The position numbers were made by a program, and so were the translations under genes. Under the pieces are notes generated by a model. The model made no database searches and had not been told where the DNA came from. It worked only from the letters and a program-made list of their open reading frames with translations. Below, in pieces: positions 15,564-24,636 of a stretch of DNA of 35,929 nt (positions within the stretch are counted from its first letter, which is position 1; each line of letters opens with the position of its first letter). Origin of the DNA: Deltaproteobacteria bacterium (GTDB lineage: Bacteria > Desulfobacterota > Desulfobulbia > Desulfobulbales > SURF-16); the NCBI GenBank assembly GCA_029933005.1, contig JAOZOY010000021.1, forward strand, positions 1 to 35,929. Reading direction: 5' to 3'.

Positions 15564-16145
15564 ATGCTGAAAAAGAGATTTTTATTGATCACGGCCTTTT
15601 TTGTCCTCATCTGTGTCGGCTGTGGTAAGGTTCAGCCAACCCCCACCGTTTCAGCTTCATCGTCTGATTTCTTTGGCTTTGGCGATGAGCTTGCCAACCG
15701 ACTCTTGGCCAGTCGGCAAAGCGGTTTCGGGCAGGGAGAAAAGTTGATTCTCACAACTTTGGTTGATCTTGATGATCTCTACCGGACATCCGCCTTTGGC
15801 CGCGCCATGACAGAGGCTTTGTCCACCTGTCTTTTTAACCGTGGTTTCAGGGTGGCGGAGATCAGGAAAACCTCTGAAGTTTATATCAAAAAGAGAAGCG
15901 GGGAACTGGCATTGAGCAGGGATGCCAATCTTGTGGCCGGAGATGAGGATGCCTATGGGATTGTCACCGGCACCTATGCATTGACCCCGAGTTCTGTGAT
16001 TGTTAATGTTCGGATGATTGAGGCAGCTTCAGGCGAGGTTGCGTATGCCGCCGGCCTGGAGATTGAACGGAATAAAAATATTAACAGCCTGCTTGCCAGG
16101 ACCGACGGCACAAGCCGGTATGAACTATCCGCTTATGAGCACTAG
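15564..16145 (+). CDS. FlgO-like lipoprotein
   Basis: The 193-residue protein has a basic N terminus, a hydrophobic stretch and a lipobox-like ICVGC (slightly non-canonical, Cys near residue 19). A FlgO-type domain follows: FGDELANRLLAS, LILTTLVDLDDLYRTSAFGRAMTEAL, GFRVAEIRKTSEVYI, and GIVTGTYALTPSSVIVNVRMI. It is a diverged paralogue of the 14377-15147 product. The ATG at 15564 is chosen because GGAG at 15555-15558 precedes it and the signal peptide begins there; an in-frame extension reaches back into the previous gene. The stop overlaps the ribosome-binding site of the next gene. Confidence 0.75.
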   Translation: MLKKRFLLITAFFVLICVGCGKVQPTPTVSASSSDFFGFGDELANRLLASRQSGFGQGEKLILTTLVDLDDLYRTSAFGRAMTEALSTCLFNRGFRVAEIRKTSEVYIKKRSGELALSRDANLVAGDEDAYGIVTGTYALTPSSVIVNVRMIEAASGEVAYAAGLEIERNKNINSLLARTDGTSRYELSAYEH

Positions 16146-16155
16146 GAGGGTGATG

Positions 16156-16782
16156 ATGAAACGCGGCCTGATTATTCTCATCATGGTATTTCTGCTCACC
16201 GGCTGTGGCGGAAAAAAGGATGTGGACCGGGTGGAAATTCGGACGAATTCCCCGGTTGTTTATATTTATCCTCTGGTGGAAGACGGTGGAATGAGGACGG
16301 TTACTGTTCTGCCCTTTCATGTACCGGCCAATGTGGATTCAAAACAGGGCAGCGGCACGGCGGCGTTGTTCAGAGATGTCCTGCTTGGGAAACAGGCCTT
16401 TAAAATGATCAAACTTATTGATCTTCCCTATGGCTCACGGGATGAAGCGGTGAGTCTTGGCAGACAGGCCGGAACGGATCTGGTCCTGGCCGGAAAAATT
16501 AATTATATGTTGGCGGGAACGAGGATGGGTGGGGCCAGGGTTGATGTTTCCGTCCGGTTGCTGGACGTCCGGAGCGGAGATACGGTCTGGTACATTGAGC
16601 AGACCCTGGATCAGCGCATGGATTATCCTGATACGAGTTTTCTGCACAGGCTGTCTTCCTGTTTTTCTGTTCCTCCCATCAGGTCATCCGAATCCGAGCC
16701 CGTTGTTCCCAACATGCTGGTTCACATTGCCGTGGACATGGCCGATATTATGGCTGGAGCGCAGACTGTTCAGAAAATGTAG
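16156..16782 (+). CDS. Lipoprotein with CsgG/LpoB-like fold features
   Basis: The 208-residue protein has a lipoprotein signal with lipobox LLTGC (Cys near residue 17). The mature part includes a strand VTVLPFHVPANV, FRDVLLGKQAFKMIKLID, AVSLGRQAGTDLVLAGKINYML, and VDVSVRLLDVRSGDTVWY. This order is typical of the CsgG/LpoB/TolB-N-like alpha-beta domains found in outer-membrane lipoproteins. The specific family is not certain. The ATG at 16156 is best spaced from AGGAGGG (16144-16150), which overlaps the previous stop; ATG 16153 is adjacent. It is the last gene of the exported-protein cluster and converges on purA. Confidence 0.65.
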   Translation: MKRGLIILIMVFLLTGCGGKKDVDRVEIRTNSPVVYIYPLVEDGGMRTVTVLPFHVPANVDSKQGSGTAALFRDVLLGKQAFKMIKLIDLPYGSRDEAVSLGRQAGTDLVLAGKINYMLAGTRMGGARVDVSVRLLDVRSGDTVWYIEQTLDQRMDYPDTSFLHRLSSCFSVPPIRSSESEPVVPNMLVHIAVDMADIMAGAQTVQKM

Positions 16783-16793
16783 ATTTTTTAATT

Positions 16794-16851
16794 TCTCACA
16801 GAGACACGGAATTCACAGAGAAAAAATGGATACCTCTGTGTCTCTGTGAGA
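16794..16851. terminator. Inverted repeat, CTCTGTGAGAG family, between convergent genes
   Basis: TCTCACAGAGACACGGA (16794-16810) pairs with TCTGTGTCTCTGTGAGA (16835-16851) at 16 of 17 positions. It lies between the last envelope gene and the end of purA and probably serves as a bidirectional terminator. It is related to the copy at 9073-9138. Confidence 0.65.
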
Positions 16852-16877
16852 GATAAATTTCAAAGGTTGGCTTACTT

Positions 16878-18188
<1,311 letters not shown>

Positions 18189-18299
18189 TCATTCGTCTGA
18201 CTGCGTATGTTCATTGCTGGCCGCTTATGGCGGACAGTTTTTTTAAATGGATCAGAGTACAAGGTGATCATTGATCCCGGTTCTTTTTTACCGAAAATG

Positions 18300-18328
18300 A
18301 GAATAGTCAAAGGATTTGAAAAAGTCAA
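18300..18328 (-). promoter_or_regulatory. Sigma-70 promoter for purA
   Basis: On the minus strand TTGACT (18323-18328) and TATTCT (18300-18305) are separated by 17 bp. This predicts a start near 18293 and a leader of ~117 nt. The same -10 hexamer is used by the divergent tat promoter. Confidence 0.55.
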
Positions 18329-18382
18329 TTGGTCAGGTTTTTATTTGGAATAAAGTGTTTTGAGAAGCCGTTTTCAGCTTTC

Positions 18383-18411
18383 TTGACACTGGATAGCAAA
18401 TACCGTATTCT
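18383..18411 (+). promoter_or_regulatory. Sigma-70 promoter for tatBC
   Basis: A perfect TTGACA (18383-18388), a 17-bp spacer and TATTCT (18406-18411) lie ~130 bp upstream of tatB, divergent from the purA promoter. Confidence 0.55.
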
Positions 18412-18540
18412 CAACAGATTGCAGACGAGGTCTAAGGGTAACTTTTCAATAACTGGTGGCAATTTTAAAAAATCCCTTTGATCCTCTGAACCTTTGCCCC
18501 TTTTTCTGCTGTCTTCAGCTCAACTGACTGGATCGTGTAA

Positions 18541-18864
18541 ATGCTCGGTATTGGACTTCCTGAACTCATCCTGATTTTGGCACTGGCCCTCATTGTTGTT
18601 GGCCCGGATAAATTACCGGAAATGGCCAAAACAATGGCTAAACATTTGTTGGAATTGAAAAAAACGGCAAATGCCCTCAAGGAAAATTTTCAGGAAGAAA
18701 TGGCTGATATTGAACGTCCGGGTGATTCCAGGCCTAAGCAAATTGAGGCTGAAAGTTCTGCAGATAATATTCACGATATTGCTTCTGATAGCCTGACCGA
18801 GCTTAAGGCCGATATGGATGAGGATGAGGATGAAAGTGGTCAGGAAAAACAAAAAAACAGCTGA
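18541..18864 (+). CDS. tatB: Sec-independent translocase protein TatB (TatA/B family)
   Basis: The 107-residue protein begins with the TatA/B pattern MLGIGLPELILILALALIVVGPDKLPEMA: one short membrane helix, the GPDKLP hinge, then an amphipathic helix. A charged, acidic C-terminal tail (DMDEDEDESG) follows. TatA and TatB are hard to separate by sequence; the length and direct coupling to tatC favour TatB. It acts in the inner membrane in export of folded twin-arginine substrates. Its stop TGA overlaps the tatC ATG by one base. The Shine-Dalgarno sequence is weak. Confidence 0.85.
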   Translation: MLGIGLPELILILALALIVVGPDKLPEMAKTMAKHLLELKKTANALKENFQEEMADIERPGDSRPKQIEAESSADNIHDIASDSLTELKADMDEDEDESGQEKQKNS

Positions 18865-19574
18865 TGAATTTTCTGGTTGATCATCTTGGCGATCATCTGC
18901 GGGAACTCCGTCGTCGGCTCGTGATTTCTTTTGCCGCGGTTGTAATCTGCAGCGGTGTTGCCTACATCTATTCCAGACCTATTTCCCATTTTCTCATGAA
19001 GCCGCTGTTTGCGGCCCATCCGGCTCTGACCAAGCTCGTCTATACGAATCTCACCGAGGCCTTTGTCAGTTATCTCAAGCTTTCACTTTTGACGGGGCTG
19101 ATTGCAAGTTTTCCGGTGCTGCTTTATCAGACTTGGATGTTTATGGCGCCTGGACTGCATCCGTGGGAAAAGAAGGTTGGCCGTAATGTGGTTTTCTGGG
19201 CCACTTTGCTTTTTGGCGGCGGGGTGTTTTTTGCCTATTTTGCTGTCATGCCTGAGCTGCTTGACTTTTTGATGGGTTTTACCAGGGATGGGCTTGAACC
19301 TCTGCCCAGGCTCGAATCCTACCTTACTTTTGTTGTCAGAACCTCCCTGGCCTTTGGCCTGGCCTTTGAGATTCCTTTTCTAATGGTGATGGCGACCAGA
19401 GTCGGCCTGGCGGCACGGGGATATTTCAGCAGTCAAAGAAAATATTTTTATCTGCTTATTGTTGTTCTTGCCTTTCTTCTTGCCGCCGGCGATCCGCTTT
19501 CCGCTGTTCTTCTCTCTTTCCCCCTGTTTGGTCTTTATGAGGCCGGTATTGCCATTATTCGCATTTTTAGTTGA
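18864..19574 (+). CDS. tatC: Sec-independent translocase protein TatC
   Basis: The 236-residue, six-helix membrane protein recognises twin-arginine signal peptides. The N terminus (HLGDHLRELRRRLVIS) matches the conserved HLxELRxR segment. NLTEAFVSYLKLSLLTGL, FPVLLYQTWMFMAPGLHPWEKK and FAYFAVMPELLDFL are typical. Length is normal. It is translationally coupled to tatB through the TGATG overlap. Confidence 0.95.
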   Translation: MNFLVDHLGDHLRELRRRLVISFAAVVICSGVAYIYSRPISHFLMKPLFAAHPALTKLVYTNLTEAFVSYLKLSLLTGLIASFPVLLYQTWMFMAPGLHPWEKKVGRNVVFWATLLFGGGVFFAYFAVMPELLDFLMGFTRDGLEPLPRLESYLTFVVRTSLAFGLAFEIPFLMVMATRVGLAARGYFSSQRKYFYLLIVVLAFLLAAGDPLSAVLLSFPLFGLYEAGIAIIRIFS

Positions 19575-19815
19575 GTTTTCCTGTAACTTATTCAGCAATA
19601 CAATCAGTGCAAAGATACCCTCTCAAGATGCAAAGCCATCAGCGTTAACATGAATTGTCCCCCAATAATTTATTTAACAGGGAAAACCTGCTCCTCAGGG
19701 CCAGGTCAGAGACGATAGGCCCTGTCGCTGTATAAAAGTGAAGTACCTTCATGTCAGGGAATTCAGACATTAAACTCTGGGTACAGGGCCGGGACAGGGA
19801 AAGCAACGCTACTTC
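19575..19815. other. Structured convergent intergenic region
   Basis: There is no gene here. An end motif related to the palindromic family (GTAACTTATTCAGCA) lies just after tatC. Further on, CAGGGCC, GGCCCTG and a second CAGGGCC can pair in alternative ways, and GTACC with GGTAC bracket another stem. This is either a decayed repeat element or an unassigned structured RNA; no known family is recognised. Confidence 0.35.
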
Positions 19816-20817
19816 TTACTTTTTCATTTCCTGCTTGATCAGACAGCAGGAAATGCGGTGGAGGGGGTTGCCGTGGTCGTCGTAGTCGATATTGCCGGGT
19901 TGCAGCAGTTTGTTCATCACACAGCCTTCGGGGATGTTCAGCTCAAAAAAACGGTCCTCTGTCAAATCTTCATTTTTGATCAGCTTGTTGTTTTCAATTC
20001 GTAAGGCATTAATCGGGAAGTCCTCGCAGAGTGGGCACCGGTATACCCTGCCGTTTGGAAAAATAAAGTAATTTTCCGCCTCTTTGCCACCGCAGGAAAA
20101 GGTTTCATCTCTGTCAAGAAAGACCTTAGGATAAACCACCTCAATGCCCATGTCAGCAGCATCTGCCGCAGCCTGGGGGATCACTGACAGCCATTCCCCG
20201 GGGGTGAGCTGCAGATTGTCTTCAGAGGAAGCTGATTTACCCCGTATACCGATGACCTGGATAAAAAAACGTTTGACTTGAAGACTTTTGAGCAGGGGAG
20301 CCATGCGAAGCAGATGGTCAATGTTCATTCGGCTCACCGTATAGATGACGCTGACGTCAAACCCGAGGCTGATTGCCCTTTTGAGATTGTCGGTGCAGAC
20401 ACGGAAGACGTCCTGGCCGCGAATAGGGTCATTAATGTCGGGATCCGGGCCATCCAGGCTGAAGCTGATTACGGCCTCTCCGGGTGAGATGTTAGCGAGC
20501 AGATCATGGAACAGGTAGCCGTTGGTGTCCACGGTGATGGACTGGTATCCCAGCTTGCGGGCTGTTTTAATGCCAAGGGCCAGATCGGGATGCATAGTTG
20601 GTTCGCCGCCCAGAAAGATCACATTGGTTTTTTTGTCCGGGTCGGCAAAGAGCTTGAGCCAGTCAAGCATGGTTTCCCTTGAAACGCTGCTTTTGCCGTG
20701 TTGTTCGGGATTGATGTAACAGTGGTGGCAGGAGAGATTGCATGCCGTCAGCAGGTGAAAAAAAACATTGCGTTCCCCGGCCTTGAATCCCAGGGTTTTT
20801 ACTTTTGGCTGATTCAT
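19816..20817 (-). CDS. Radical SAM protein with C-terminal SPASM-like cysteines
   Basis: The 333-residue protein has the radical SAM cluster motif CNLSCHHCY (C26, C30, C33), the GGEPTMHPD loop, and a TIM-barrel pattern. The C-terminal part carries further cysteines (FSCGGKE, YRCPLCEDF, GCVMNK, SCCLIK) around FIFPNGRVYRCP, arranged like a SPASM or twitch domain that holds an auxiliary [4Fe-4S] cluster. Such proteins modify peptides, enzymes or cofactors. No precursor peptide or partner is evident nearby, so the substrate is unknown. The ATG at 20817 follows a hairpin-rich region. The closest relatives by pattern are MoaA/PqqE-like maturases, but this is neither with confidence. Confidence 0.8.
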   Translation of the reverse strand: MNQPKVKTLGFKAGERNVFFHLLTACNLSCHHCYINPEQHGKSSVSRETMLDWLKLFADPDKKTNVIFLGGEPTMHPDLALGIKTARKLGYQSITVDTNGYLFHDLLANISPGEAVISFSLDGPDPDINDPIRGQDVFRVCTDNLKRAISLGFDVSVIYTVSRMNIDHLLRMAPLLKSLQVKRFFIQVIGIRGKSASSEDNLQLTPGEWLSVIPQAAADAADMGIEVVYPKVFLDRDETFSCGGKEAENYFIFPNGRVYRCPLCEDFPINALRIENNKLIKNEDLTEDRFFELNIPEGCVMNKLLQPGNIDYDDHGNPLHRISCCLIKQEMKK

Positions 20818-20888
20818 GTTAACTGTTCAGGTAGGGCTATAACCTACCCTTAACTCCATAGTGTAACTGTCTATGATTTATTTTTGGG

Positions 20889-21044
20889 GTAAACATTCGG
20901 CTTGATAATAAATTATTACAAAAACCACCGAAATGTAAATTTTGGATAGTGGCCCATATTTGGACGATCAGGTCTGCGAGCTATATTGATTCATATGCGA
21001 GTAGGCCTGATCGTTCAAAGATGGGGTGCTAGCCGAATATTTAC
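20889..21044. repeat. Palindromic MITE-like element, copy 2, overlapping the deaminase gene
   Basis: The outer arms GTAAACATTCGGCT (20889-20902) and AGCCGAATATTTAC (21031-21044) pair at 13 of 14. The inner arms TTTGGACGATCAGG (20959-20972) and CCTGATCGTTCAAA (21006-21019) also pair at 13 of 14. On the minus strand its right end reads into GCACCCCATCTT, as in copy 1 at 385-396. The right arm supplies the last nine codons and the stop of the deaminase gene. Confidence 0.75.
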
Positions 21045-21569
21045 TTTTTGGGAAAGGGTATAGTCGGCAAGAAAACTATTCCGCCAGTAGCTGTTATCCT
21101 GATTAAGGAAAAATTCTTTGAAAAGGAGAAGGCTTTCATCACGGAGAATATGTGGGACAATTGAAACTTTTATCTCCCGGTAGAGAGGTGTCAGGTGGGA
21201 CAGGGGCAGGGATGTGCCGCCGCCCATGGCGTCTTCGTAAGCGTAAACAATGGTGTGGATGTTGCTGAGGAGCAGAGCCCCGAAGCACATCAGGCAGGGT
21301 TCCATGGTGCAGTAAACCGTCACCCGGCTATGGTCAATTTCAAGTTGGCCGGCCACAAGATGACGCAGAGCCATGATTTCGGCATGATCAAGTTCATTGG
21401 CGGCTAGAGTGGTCCCAGCCCTGGTCAGGGTTCGGCTGTGTTCTCTTTTTCCACTGGCCACGATTTGATCATCGTAGACCATGACGCAGCCTACAGGGAA
21501 TTCATTGGCGGCAAGGGCTTTTTTTGCCTCTTCCAAGGCAATTTTCATGAAATATTCGTGAGTTGGCAT
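21015..21569 (-). CDS. Nucleoside/tRNA deaminase, CDA superfamily
   Basis: The 184-residue zinc-dependent deaminase has HAE (H62, E64) in LDHAEIMALR and PCLMC (C92, C95) in TMEPCLMCFGALL. It resembles TadA (tRNA-Arg A34 deaminase) but has a longer C terminus. The segment after the second motif (YEDAMGGGTSLPLSHLTPL) differs from the TadA norm, so it may act on free nucleosides or bases. The ATG at 21569 is preferred because the core starts there; the ribosome-binding site is weak. The last residues (VNIRLAPHL) are encoded by the arm of an inverted-repeat element, so the natural C terminus has been replaced. Confidence 0.8.
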   Translation of the reverse strand: MPTHEYFMKIALEEAKKALAANEFPVGCVMVYDDQIVASGKREHSRTLTRAGTTLAANELDHAEIMALRHLVAGQLEIDHSRVTVYCTMEPCLMCFGALLLSNIHTIVYAYEDAMGGGTSLPLSHLTPLYREIKVSIVPHILRDESLLLFKEFFLNQDNSYWRNSFLADYTLSQKVNIRLAPHL

Positions 21570-21693
21570 GATTTCGGAGTAAAAATTTTCTAACAAATTA
21601 GTAAGTTATGTGATATTGTAACTTCAAATGATTTCTTTTTCAACCACGTGGCATCCTGTAAAAGGATTTGGGATTTTAAATTAGTCGCCTCTG

Positions 21694-21763
21694 GCGGGAT
21701 TTATTTTGACAGGATGAACAAGATTTTTCATTTATCCTGATGATCCTGTTAATCCCGTCAAAA
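21694..21763. repeat. Inverted repeat with GACAGGAT/ATCCTGTTAATCCC modules
   Basis: GGGATT and TTTTGACAGGAT (21696-21715) are mirrored by ATCCTGTTAATCCCGTCAAAA (21743-21763), and a further ATCCTGAT lies between. It sits between divergent genes. This looks like a dispersed intergenic repeat; I see no other copy in the window. Confidence 0.5.
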
Positions 21764-21812
21764 TTGAAAATTTTCATGCTATAAATTTGACTGGCAAAAA
21801 ATCAAGATTGAT

Positions 21813-22184
21813 ATGACCGTTGTCGCTGAACATGAACTGTATCGTGCCTGCAAAATTATTTTTGGCACTGACCTGACGGTTTCCAGAAAGCTTTTAGGTT
21901 ATCTTCAGAAGTCGGGAGTCAAGAGAGCCTATCGCAAGAGAGTGTTGGAGACCCAACCGAACCGCTGTGTTGGCCGGGGAGAATTGGTCCGTCGTCGTCA
22001 CGTTGTCATGTTTTATTTGCTTCAGCTCGTAATCCTTCTTTCCCGGCAGAACAGGATGAAGAAAAGAATCGGTGTTTATTTTGTCCGGCATCATCTTTTG
22101 ACTTCCGCGCAAATGACGGAATTCGTCAGTCAATGCCGGAAGCATAACAGCAGGCAGCGTTCTTCAGCCGTCTCTCGTTTTTAA
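21813..22184 (+). CDS. Degenerate J-domain-like protein
   Basis: The 123-residue basic protein contains LYRACKIIFG, LGYLQKSGVKRAYRKRVLETQPNR, a pattern I recognise from J-domain-like proteins of Desulfobacterota. The helix II/loop segment normally ends ETHPDR. Here HPD, essential for stimulating DnaK, reads QPN, so canonical co-chaperone activity is unlikely. The C-terminal half (residues ~65-123) is rich in Arg, Lys and hydrophobic residues with no recognised domain. The start is ATG 21813 without a strong ribosome-binding site. It lies 15 bp before the M48 protease gene and is probably co-transcribed with it. Confidence 0.55.
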   Translation: MTVVAEHELYRACKIIFGTDLTVSRKLLGYLQKSGVKRAYRKRVLETQPNRCVGRGELVRRRHVVMFYLLQLVILLSRQNRMKKRIGVYFVRHHLLTSAQMTEFVSQCRKHNSRQRSSAVSRF

Positions 22185-22199
22185 AAGGGAAATGGCACA

Positions 22200-24029
22200 G
22201 TGTATAACAATTTAATTTATCTGCTTGTGGTCATTTTTATTTTGACCACGAATAGCATTCCCGATACCCCTCAGTTTTCCTTTGTTAACAGCCTTTCGGT
22301 TTTTATTTTTAAGGCCTTTCTGTTTCAATTCCTGATCCGGTTTGTCTACCGGCGCAATCAAATTCAGAATTCTGCCCGTTATTTTACCATTGAGCAAAAA
22401 CTTTCGATTTTGGCCATCATCATGGTGGCCCTGGATGTTTATCTTCTTGACTGTCAGTATTTTTTTGCCAGTTTGCCCCTGTTGTCCAGTCTGCCGGTGC
22501 TGGTTGATCTGGGTGGCTTATTGCTTTTCTTTTTTTATTTGGCGATGATCTGGGCCGGCGCCAGGCAAACCTATGGCCGGATTTTCGGCCGAAGTTATAC
22601 CAGAAAACAGTTCCTGCTGTCTAATTTCAAGACCAACCTGCCCATTGTTCTGCCTTGGTTACTGCTTTCGTTCTTTTCCGATCTTCTGCGGCTCGCGCCG
22701 CTGCCGGATCTTCAACGGTTTCTGGCCTCGACCTGGGGTGAACCTTTTCTTTTTTTGATTTTTTTTCTTGTTTTGGTGCTGACCTTTCCGGCGATCATTG
22801 TCCGGTTGTGGAACTGCAGACCTCTGGAGAAGGGGCCGGTACGGTCTCATCTTGAAGCGTTTTGCAGGGCGCATAAGGTTGGTTATGCCGATATCATGAT
22901 CTGGCCCCTTTTTGAGGGGCAGGCCCTGACTGCCGGAGTGATGGGCCTTGTGGCGCGGTTTCGTTACCTTCTTGTAACTCCGGCCCTGCTCAGAACTTTA
23001 ACCCCGGATGAGCTTGATGCTGTGATGGCCCATGAGATTGGCCATGTGAAAAAATATCATCTGCAGCTTTATCTTTTTTTGTTTATGGGGTTCGGTTTGC
23101 TGGCTCAGTTGACTAATTTTCCTGTTCTTTACCTGCTGTTGAATTCCACTTTTTTTTACCGGTTCTGTGAGATGATCGGCCAGGAGCCCGGCACGGCCCT
23201 TTCGTTTTTCAGCACCCTGCCCATGTTCGTTTTGATGTTGATCTATTTTCGTTTCATCTTCGGTTTTTTCATGCGCAATTTTGAGAGACAGGCTGATCTT
23301 TATTCTCTGAGATCACTGGGCCGGGCATGGCCTTTGATCGGCTCCCTTGAAAAGATCGGCTGGTTAAGCGGCAACATCCGTGATTTGCCGTGCTGGCATC
23401 ATTTCGGCATTGCGGAGAGGGTAGATTTTCTAGAAAAATGTGAGCGTGAGCCTCGCATAGGTCTGCGGCATGACCGCAAGGTATATGGTTTTCTGCTCGT
23501 TTATCTGTTGGTGATCTGCATTGCCGGTTTTTCACTTTGGAAGATGCCTGCCGATTTATTGGAGGGGGCACCGCAGGAGAAATTTTCCGAGGCCGTGATT
23601 AACCGGAAAATTATGGAGGATGGGGATAATCCGCTTTGGTATATGCTCCTTGGCGACCTGCAGCAGGGGCGAGGCCTCTATCGGGAGGCGGTTGCGGCCT
23701 ATGAAAAAAAATTGCAGTTGACGCCGGATGATCCCAATGTCCTGAACAACCTGGCCTGGCTGCTGCTCACGGTGGATGATGAGCAAATACGCAATCCGGC
23801 CCAAGCCCTGATGCTGGCCCGGCGGGCTGCAGAACTCAAACCCCTGGGATATGTTCTTGATACCCTGGCCACCGCATATTGGGTCAATGGATTTAAGGAA
23901 AATGCCCTGCGGGTGGAAAGGCAGGCGCTGATTACGGATCCTGCCCATAAAGAGTATTATCGGGAGCAGATTGTCAAGTTTGGCGGAGTGCTGGAAGAAG
24001 AAAATATACGGACGGAACAGGAAAAATGA
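22200..24029 (+). CDS. M48-family membrane metalloprotease with C-terminal TPR repeats
   Basis: The 609-residue protein starts with several membrane helices (residues ~5-210). The M48 zinc site is HEIGH at 278-282 with the third ligand E362 in FERQAD, the HtpX/Ste24 arrangement. More hydrophobic helices flank the site. Residues ~480-590 form TPR-like helical pairs (LYREAVAAYEKKLQLTPDDPNVLNNLAWLL). It should cleave membrane or membrane-proximal substrates, with the TPRs as an adaptor. The GTG at 22200 is preferred, with AAGGGA 9 nt upstream; the nearby ATG is out of frame. Its TGA overlaps the next gene's ATG (ATGA), indicating translational coupling. Confidence 0.88.
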   Translation: MYNNLIYLLVVIFILTTNSIPDTPQFSFVNSLSVFIFKAFLFQFLIRFVYRRNQIQNSARYFTIEQKLSILAIIMVALDVYLLDCQYFFASLPLLSSLPVLVDLGGLLLFFFYLAMIWAGARQTYGRIFGRSYTRKQFLLSNFKTNLPIVLPWLLLSFFSDLLRLAPLPDLQRFLASTWGEPFLFLIFFLVLVLTFPAIIVRLWNCRPLEKGPVRSHLEAFCRAHKVGYADIMIWPLFEGQALTAGVMGLVARFRYLLVTPALLRTLTPDELDAVMAHEIGHVKKYHLQLYLFLFMGFGLLAQLTNFPVLYLLLNSTFFYRFCEMIGQEPGTALSFFSTLPMFVLMLIYFRFIFGFFMRNFERQADLYSLRSLGRAWPLIGSLEKIGWLSGNIRDLPCWHHFGIAERVDFLEKCEREPRIGLRHDRKVYGFLLVYLLVICIAGFSLWKMPADLLEGAPQEKFSEAVINRKIMEDGDNPLWYMLLGDLQQGRGLYREAVAAYEKKLQLTPDDPNVLNNLAWLLLTVDDEQIRNPAQALMLARRAAELKPLGYVLDTLATAYWVNGFKENALRVERQALITDPAHKEYYREQIVKFGGVLEEENIRTEQEK

Positions 24030-24544
24030 AAGGACTTGTATTGCTTTTTACCGGAAACGGCAAGGGGAAGACCACCGCAGCCTTGGGACAGGCCCTGCGG
24101 GCGGCCGGCCAGGGCCTGAAAGTCTGTTTTATTCAATTTATCAAGGGCAGCTGGCAGACTGGAGAGGAGAAAGCATTGGCCCATTTCAAGGAATGGATTG
24201 ATTTTTTTGTCACGGGCAGCGGTTTTACCTGGCAGGCCGAAGATCGGGATAAGTTGATCAGGGAAACCCGAAAGGCTTTTCAATTTGCCGGGGATAAAAT
24301 TTCAAGCGGTGAGTACGACATGGTCATTCTTGATGAACTGACCTATCTTGTCAAGTACGGTATGGTCGAAGAGGGCGAGGTTGTTGAGATGATCCGCAAT
24401 CGTCCGGAAACGCAGCATCTGGTGATCACCGGCCGTGATGCTTCCGACGGCCTTGTCGCTATTGCCGACCTTGTTACCGAAATGCGCGAGATCAAGCATC
24501 CCTTCAGCCATGGGATTAAGGCCCGGAAGGGGATTGAGTTTTAA
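24026..24544 (+). CDS. cobO: Corrinoid adenosyltransferase, CobO/BtuR type
   Basis: The 172-residue protein has the P-loop GNGKGKTT (residues 10-17), AALGQALRAAGQG, VCFIQFIKG, DMVILDEL and LVITGRDA, as in CobO/BtuR. These enzymes transfer the adenosyl group of ATP to cob(I)alamin or cobyrinate to give the B12 coenzyme form. The length is typical. It overlaps the M48 protease gene by 4 bp, which is odd for a cobamide gene since no other cob gene is in the window. A salvage role is possible. Confidence 0.93.
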   Translation: MKGLVLLFTGNGKGKTTAALGQALRAAGQGLKVCFIQFIKGSWQTGEEKALAHFKEWIDFFVTGSGFTWQAEDRDKLIRETRKAFQFAGDKISSGEYDMVILDELTYLVKYGMVEEGEVVEMIRNRPETQHLVITGRDASDGLVAIADLVTEMREIKHPFSHGIKARKGIEF

Positions 24545-24559
24545 ACTAGATTAAAATTT

Positions 24560-24628
24560 CGGATTTTAGATCTTGGATTTCGGAAATAACTAACGGGCTA
24601 AAAACCGAAATCAGCATTCAAAAATCCG
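24560..24628. terminator. Two-part inverted repeat between convergent genes (GAAATCCG family)
   Basis: CGGATTTT (24560-24567) pairs with AAAATCCG (24621-24628), and GATTTCGG (24576-24583) pairs with CCGAAATC (24605-24612), giving a nested hairpin between cobO and the flavodoxin-like gene. It is related to the repeats at 6869-6920 and 9163-9181. Confidence 0.55.
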
Positions 24629-24636
24629 CAATTCTG

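Noticed and set aside
19595-19650. A possible c-di-GMP (GEMM) riboswitch, because of GATGCAAAGCC
   Set aside because: Only the short core is similar; the flanking helices and tetraloop-receptor features are missing, and it lies downstream of tatC in a convergent region.
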